Shown here one piece after another: positions 15,373-18,492 of a stretch of DNA of 18,492 bases. Position numbers and translations under genes: made by a program. Origin of the DNA: an uncultured Oscillospiraceae bacterium (lineage in GTDB: Bacteria; Bacillota; Clostridia; Oscillospirales; Oscillospiraceae). The DNA lies in assembly GCA_900752305.1 (NCBI GenBank), contig CAADUV010000124.1, positions 1 to 18,492 of the forward strand, in the 5' to 3' direction. Within the stretch, counting starts at the first letter, position 1, and each line of letters starts with the position of its first letter. The notes beneath the pieces were generated by a model that was not told the DNA's origin, did not search any database, and saw only the letters and a list, made by a program, of their open reading frames with translations.

Positions 15373-15762
15373 GTGACCGAAGCGGCGCTGACTTTGGTGG
15401 ACGGCCGTGCTCAGGTGCGCAAGGCACTGGAGGACATGGAGTGCTCTGTGGCCTACACCGTCCGTGGGCGTTATCCACGCTCGACCCAGGACGGGGTGCT
15501 GGTGACGGTGGGAGAGTACACCAACACGTCTACCGACTGTTCGGTGGTGGACAAGCTCTCTTATCAGATCGACCTGTGGGCCTTTGACCGGGGGACGGTG
15601 GTCACCCTGTCCGAGGCGGTGAACCGGACGCTGTTGGAGATGGGCTTTCTGCGGGAATACGCTGGGCCGGACGAGCGGTCGGACGAGCCGACTGGGTACT
15701 GCCGGAAAACCTTCCGGTATGGGCGGAAGGTGGATAAACGCTGGATGCGTTTGATGGATTAA
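15373..15762 (+). CDS. Phage tail completion/terminator-like protein
   Basis: The 129-residue protein lies between the head-closure and tail tube genes, where the tail terminator (SPP1 gp17-like) is found. A GTG start at 15373 is fixed by a near-perfect anti-16S match AAGGAGGTGAT ending 5 bases before it; an ATG at 15365 in another frame gives no family-like protein. Sequence features are an early VRKALEDMECSVAY, the DKLSYQIDLWAFDRGTVVTL strand pair and VNRTLLEMGF, resembling small tail-attachment proteins. Function is inferred mainly from position. Confidence 0.68.
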   Translation: MTEAALTLVDGRAQVRKALEDMECSVAYTVRGRYPRSTQDGVLVTVGEYTNTSTDCSVVDKLSYQIDLWAFDRGTVVTLSEAVNRTLLEMGFLREYAGPDERSDEPTGYCRKTFRYGRKVDKRWMRLMD

Positions 15763-15790
15763 CAAAATCGTTGGAAGAAAGGATGATACG

Positions 15791-16204
15791 ATGTCGAAAC
15801 AGGGCATTGCCTCCATTGGCATGAAGGTGACGGTCAACAAGACTGAGATGAATTATGTGCAGGAGATCGGTGACATCGGTGGGACCCCCTCCGAGCTGGA
15901 CGCCACCTGTCTCAAGGACACCATGAAGAAGAACGTCCCGGGCGTTCAGGACACCAAGTCTTTTGAGGTCACTTACCTCTTTGACAACAGCGCCGCCGAC
16001 TCCGACTATCGGAAGCTCAAGGCGCTCCAGACCGCCGGCAACGCGGTGGATGTGGAAGTGGAATTTCCCGATGGGACCAAATTTTCCACCAGTGGCTATG
16101 TGAACACCTATGTGTCCGGCGCCAAGGTGGATGAGCTGGTCATTGCCAAGCTCATCGTGAGCCTGCAGAGCGACTGGACGGTGACCAATCCCACTGCGTC
16201 CTAA
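15791..16204 (+). CDS. Phage major tail tube protein
   Basis: This is the subunit of the tail tube, 137 residues. IGDIGGTPSELDATCLKD, KKNVPGVQDT and the late SGYVNTYVSGAKVDELVIAKL are characteristic of Firmicutes siphophage tail tube proteins (beta-sandwich fold). The ATG is preceded by AAAGGATG. A stable hairpin without a T-tract lies just after it, before the chaperone gene, as expected for a highly expressed structural gene followed by low-level ones. Confidence 0.88.
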   Translation: MSKQGIASIGMKVTVNKTEMNYVQEIGDIGGTPSELDATCLKDTMKKNVPGVQDTKSFEVTYLFDNSAADSDYRKLKALQTAGNAVDVEVEFPDGTKFSTSGYVNTYVSGAKVDELVIAKLIVSLQSDWTVTNPTAS

Positions 16205-16223
16205 GGGATAATCGCATTGGAAC

Positions 16224-16256
16224 GGGGAGGGGGAGACCGAGAGGCTCCCTCTCCCC
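16224..16256 (+). other. Strong hairpin between tail tube and chaperone genes
   Basis: A 12-bp stem with one G.U pair (GGGGAGGGGGAG / CTCCCTCTCCCC, 9-base loop) has no T-tract after it. It probably works as an mRNA 3' stabiliser or partial terminator rather than a full stop. Confidence 0.6.
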
Positions 16257-16283
16257 ACAGCACATACAGAAGGGAGTACGCAT

Positions 16284-16721
16284 ATGAGCAGAAAATATCA
16301 CACCCTCCGGCTGGGGGACAGTCAGTACCGTCTGCGCCTGACCATCCGGGGTCAGAACAACCTGAGAGACCGATTCCAGGAGGACACCATTCAGACGGTG
16401 CTGGGGGCTGCCACGGACAGCCGTCGGATGGTGGCGCTGCTGGAGGAAGCGCTGAACTGGGAGGGCAATGAGAACCCTGTGACCGATGGGGAACGGTTCT
16501 ACGACCTGCTGGTGGATCAGGGCTACTGCGGTCAGATCCAGTTCAGCGGGCTGGCCTTTGATGTTGCCGCCTGTTCCGGGCTGGTGACGGTGGAGCAGGC
16601 CAGAACCTTGAAGGAATCCGTGGCTAAGGCGGTCAATGAGGCCTATGCGGACATCCGAGAGGGCAAAGAAGCGGAAGAAGCGCCGGAGGAGGAGACCCCT
16701 TTCGCGGAGAAGCTGGGCTGA
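16284..16721 (+). CDS. Phage tail assembly chaperone (gpG-like)
   Basis: The 145-residue protein would coat the tape measure during tail assembly. It starts at an ATG with AAGGGAG about 8 bases upstream. It carries conserved-looking N-terminal strands (YHTLRLGDSQYRLRLTIRG) and an acidic C-terminal tail (KEAEEAPEEETPF). Six codons before its stop it carries a canonical slippery heptamer, and a long reading frame in the -1 phase follows, the arrangement of lambda gpG/gpGT. Position just before the tape measure agrees. Confidence 0.82.
   Translation: MSRKYHTLRLGDSQYRLRLTIRGQNNLRDRFQEDTIQTVLGAATDSRRMVALLEEALNWEGNENPVTDGERFYDLLVDQGYCGQIQFSGLAFDVAACSGLVTVEQARTLKESVAKAVNEAYADIREGKEAEEAPEEETPFAEKLG
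16697..16703 (+). promoter_or_regulatory. Candidate -1 ribosomal frameshift site C CCT TTC
   Basis: The heptamer fits X XXY YYZ in the phase of the chaperone frame (ACC CCT TTC). After Phe140 a one-base backward slip reads CGC GGA GAA and continues for 111 codons to 17038 without a stop. No strong downstream pseudoknot was found by eye. Confidence 0.68.
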
Positions 16722-17038
16722 CCACCGAGGAACTGGAAGCGCTGGCCTGGGGGTGCGGCGTGTCTCCGCTGGAGAGCGGGGAATGGACTTGGGGGGAGCT
16801 GCTGAAGGTGGTGGAGGCAGACCAGGAGCGGCAGCGGCGGCTGCTGCAAAACCAAGCCCTCATCGCCTGGGGACAGGCGGCGGTGCTGTGCCGGCATCTG
16901 GCGGGGGAGAAGCAGCTGCCCATCTATGAGGTGTTCCCCTTCTGGACGACCGATGAGGTGAATGAGATGAGATTGAACGAATACCGCCGTCGGATGGAAC
17001 GGATGGCGGCGAAAGGAGGGAATGGCGGTGGCCAATAA
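16703..17038 (+). CDS. Frameshift extension of the tail chaperone (gpGT-like T domain)
   Basis: This -1 frame segment lacks a good start and ribosome site of its own; a possible internal ATG at 16760 is not preceded by a Shine-Dalgarno sequence. Fused to the chaperone through the slippery site it would give a 251-residue protein. The segment reads LTTEELEALAWGCGVSPLE, then WTWGELLKVVEADQERQ and QALIAWGQAAVL, resembling the C-terminal part of tail chaperone GT proteins (short helical motif, W-rich, ending in basic residues). Its end overlaps the tape measure start by 11 to 17 bases. Confidence 0.75.
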   Translation, partial: RGEAGLTTEELEALAWGCGVSPLESGEWTWGELLKVVEADQERQRRLLQNQALIAWGQAAVLCRHLAGEKQLPIYEVFPFWTTDEVNEMRLNEYRRRMERMAAKGGNGGGQ

Positions 17039-18492
17039 TCAGGATACCCTGCGGGAGACCCAACAGCTCAATCAGGCGTTGGAGGAGACCCGGTGGAAGA
17101 TGAGCCAGCTGGGCAGCGACACGGTACGGGTGCAGAATGATGTGTCCAACGCCATGAGCCGGGTCACCGGTCAGCTGCGGCAGCTGGGGAACACCATGGT
17201 GCCGGTGGCCAACGTGGGGCTGAATCTGTTCAGTCGGCTGCTGCGGGTGCTCCAGCCGTTGGCGGAGGGGGTGGCTTCCTTTGTGAGCACCCTATTCGGG
17301 CTGCGGCTGTCGGGGACGGTGCGGTCGCTGAACAGGGCGTCCAGCGCCTTGAGCAAGACGGGCAAGAGCGCCAAATCGGCGGCGAAAGCCACCAAGGCGC
17401 TGGCCAAGGCACAGAGAGATCTGATGAGCTTTGACCAGATCAACAAGCTCAGTGACCGGAAGAACCGTACCAACGGCGGCGGGTACAAGAGTACCGGCGG
17501 CGGGGGCGGCGGGAAAGGCTCCGGCGGGCTGGGCGGCCTGCGTGGGATGGAGATTGGCGTGTCCCAGTGGGCGCTGAAGGTGCGCAAGGTGCTGGCAGAT
17601 ATTTGGAAGCCCTTCCGAAAGGCGTGGAAAACCCATGGGGAGACGGTGATGAAGAGCTTTCAGAACGCCATGGGCAAGATCGGCAAGCTGGTCAAGTCCG
17701 TCGGCTCCACCTGGCTGAGTATCTGGAAAAACAAGGCTGGGGAGAAGATCGTGGGGGCGGTCTTGAAGATTGTCAGCAAGGTCTGTGATGTGGCAGGGAC
17801 ACTGGCGGAGCGGTTCCGCATTGCCTGGGAGAGCTGCGGCAACGGGGAGCGCATCGTCAACGCGGTGTACGGCATTCTGGAGGACGCCCTGGAATGGGTG
17901 GGGCGTCTGGCGGACAGTACGGCGCAGTGGGCGCAGAACCTGGACTTTGGGCCGGCGCTGGAGAGCTTGGGCGGCCTGCTGGAGAGCTTCCGCAATCTGG
18001 CGGATGTGGCGGAGGATCGTCTGGCGGACGCCTATGAGAATGTGCTGCTGCCGCTGGCCCAGTGGGCCATTCAGGATGGCGGGCCCAAATTCATGGACAA
18101 CCTGGCCAAGGCCATGGATGCGCTGAGCGACATTTTGGATCGCATCCAACCCAAGACGGACAAGCTGGAGGGCTTCTTCAAGACGGACTGGAAGGTCAAC
18201 GCGGCCATCGAGCTGGTCAAGAACGGCTGGACGACGGTGGCGGCCTGGGTGTCGGGCGCGGCTGGAGGTCTGGTGAGCAAGGTCATTGGACTGAGCAAGA
18301 CCTGGAGCACGGTGAAGGAATGGGTCAACGATCACACCGGCGGTGCGGTGAGCAAGCTGGTGAGTTTGGTCAAAAACGGCTGGAGCAGCGTGGCGGCCTG
18401 GGTGGGCAGTGCGCGGACATCGGTGAAGGCCAAGATCGGCTTGGTGAAGAGCGGCTGGGGGGGGCGGCTAGGCGGTGTCACGCACCCATTCA
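17028..18492 (+). CDS. Phage tape measure protein, 3' partial
   Basis: The tape measure sets tail length and forms part of the DNA ejection path. The frame is open from 17022 to the window edge (about 488 residues seen). The GTG at 17028 is preferred because GGAGG (17015-17019) is 8 bases before it; the ATG at 17022 is only 2 bases away. Regions visible: N-terminal coiled coil (LRETQQLNQALEETRWKM), a hydrophobic stretch near 17200-17300, a Lys/Ala-rich helix, the typical AQRDLMSFDQINKL motif, a Gly-rich hinge (about 17474-17540), then long amphipathic helices. Near the end a ~25-residue repeat with VKNGW..VAAWV recurs (18217, 18290, 18369, 18444). The last 30-40 bases break this repeat and look misread. 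Confidence 0.9.
   Translation, partial: MANNQDTLRETQQLNQALEETRWKMSQLGSDTVRVQNDVSNAMSRVTGQLRQLGNTMVPVANVGLNLFSRLLRVLQPLAEGVASFVSTLFGLRLSGTVRSLNRASSALSKTGKSAKSAAKATKALAKAQRDLMSFDQINKLSDRKNRTNGGGYKSTGGGGGGKGSGGLGGLRGMEIGVSQWALKVRKVLADIWKPFRKAWKTHGETVMKSFQNAMGKIGKLVKSVGSTWLSIWKNKAGEKIVGAVLKIVSKVCDVAGTLAERFRIAWESCGNGERIVNAVYGILEDALEWVGRLADSTAQWAQNLDFGPALESLGGLLESFRNLADVAEDRLADAYENVLLPLAQWAIQDGGPKFMDNLAKAMDALSDILDRIQPKTDKLEGFFKTDWKVNAAIELVKNGWTTVAAWVSGAAGGLVSKVIGLSKTWSTVKEWVNDHTGGAVSKLVSLVKNGWSSVAAWVGSARTSVKAKIGLVKSGWGGRLGGVTHPF

Larger units (their letters stand above)
9699..18492 (+). mobile_element. Prophage late (packaging, head and tail) module, partial
   Basis: Thirteen co-directional genes follow the canonical siphophage order: terS, terL, portal, scaffold, capsid, connectors, tail tube, chaperone pair, tape measure. 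Gene order and the portal/connector types resemble SPP1/PBSX-like Firmicutes phages. The left limit is set at the hairpin before the promoter and is approximate; the right end lies outside the window. No integrase or attachment repeat was found, so integrated prophage versus remnant or domesticated element is undecided. Confidence 0.88.

Overview
The window looks like a piece of a moderately GC-rich Firmicutes genome, most likely a gut Oscillospiraceae/Clostridia-type anaerobe (inference). Supporting signs are strong AGGAGG-type ribosome binding sites, sigma-A-type promoters with 16-17 bp spacers, two lipobox lipoproteins, a CIRCE heat-shock operator, a FucO-type iron alcohol dehydrogenase and an SPP1/PBSX-like phage late module.

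Host half (1-9528). A 5'-truncated Zn/Cd/Pb P1B-type ATPase runs off the left edge and ends in a clear terminator. It is followed by an unrecognised lipoprotein made of two tandem copies of a ~100-residue domain. Four minus-strand single-gene units follow, three of them sharing no transcript with a neighbour: asnS, a sugar-type periplasmic-binding-protein lipoprotein without a visible ABC transporter, fucO (lactaldehyde reductase / 1,2-propanediol oxidoreductase) and htpG. Each has its own readable promoter and intrinsic terminator. htpG carries a CIRCE box over its transcription start, which implies HrcA control.

Phage half (about 9700-18492, all plus strand). This is a head-to-tail structural cassette: small and large terminase, SPP1-gp6-like portal, scaffold, major capsid protein, three head-tail joining proteins, tail tube protein, a tail assembly chaperone pair with a canonical -1 slippery heptamer (C CCT TTC), and a tape-measure gene that continues past the right edge. 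A putative promoter lies just upstream of terS. No integrase, repressor, replication or lysis gene is in view.

Structure beyond genes. Between terL and portal there is a ~300-base gap with a strong terminator, three to four further perfect hairpins and one copy of a short bipartite repeat. A second copy of that repeat sits just downstream of htpG in host DNA. This suggests a dispersed palindromic element that has entered the late operon. Both extreme ends of the window look like poor-quality sequence (C-run at the left, garbled repeat at the right).
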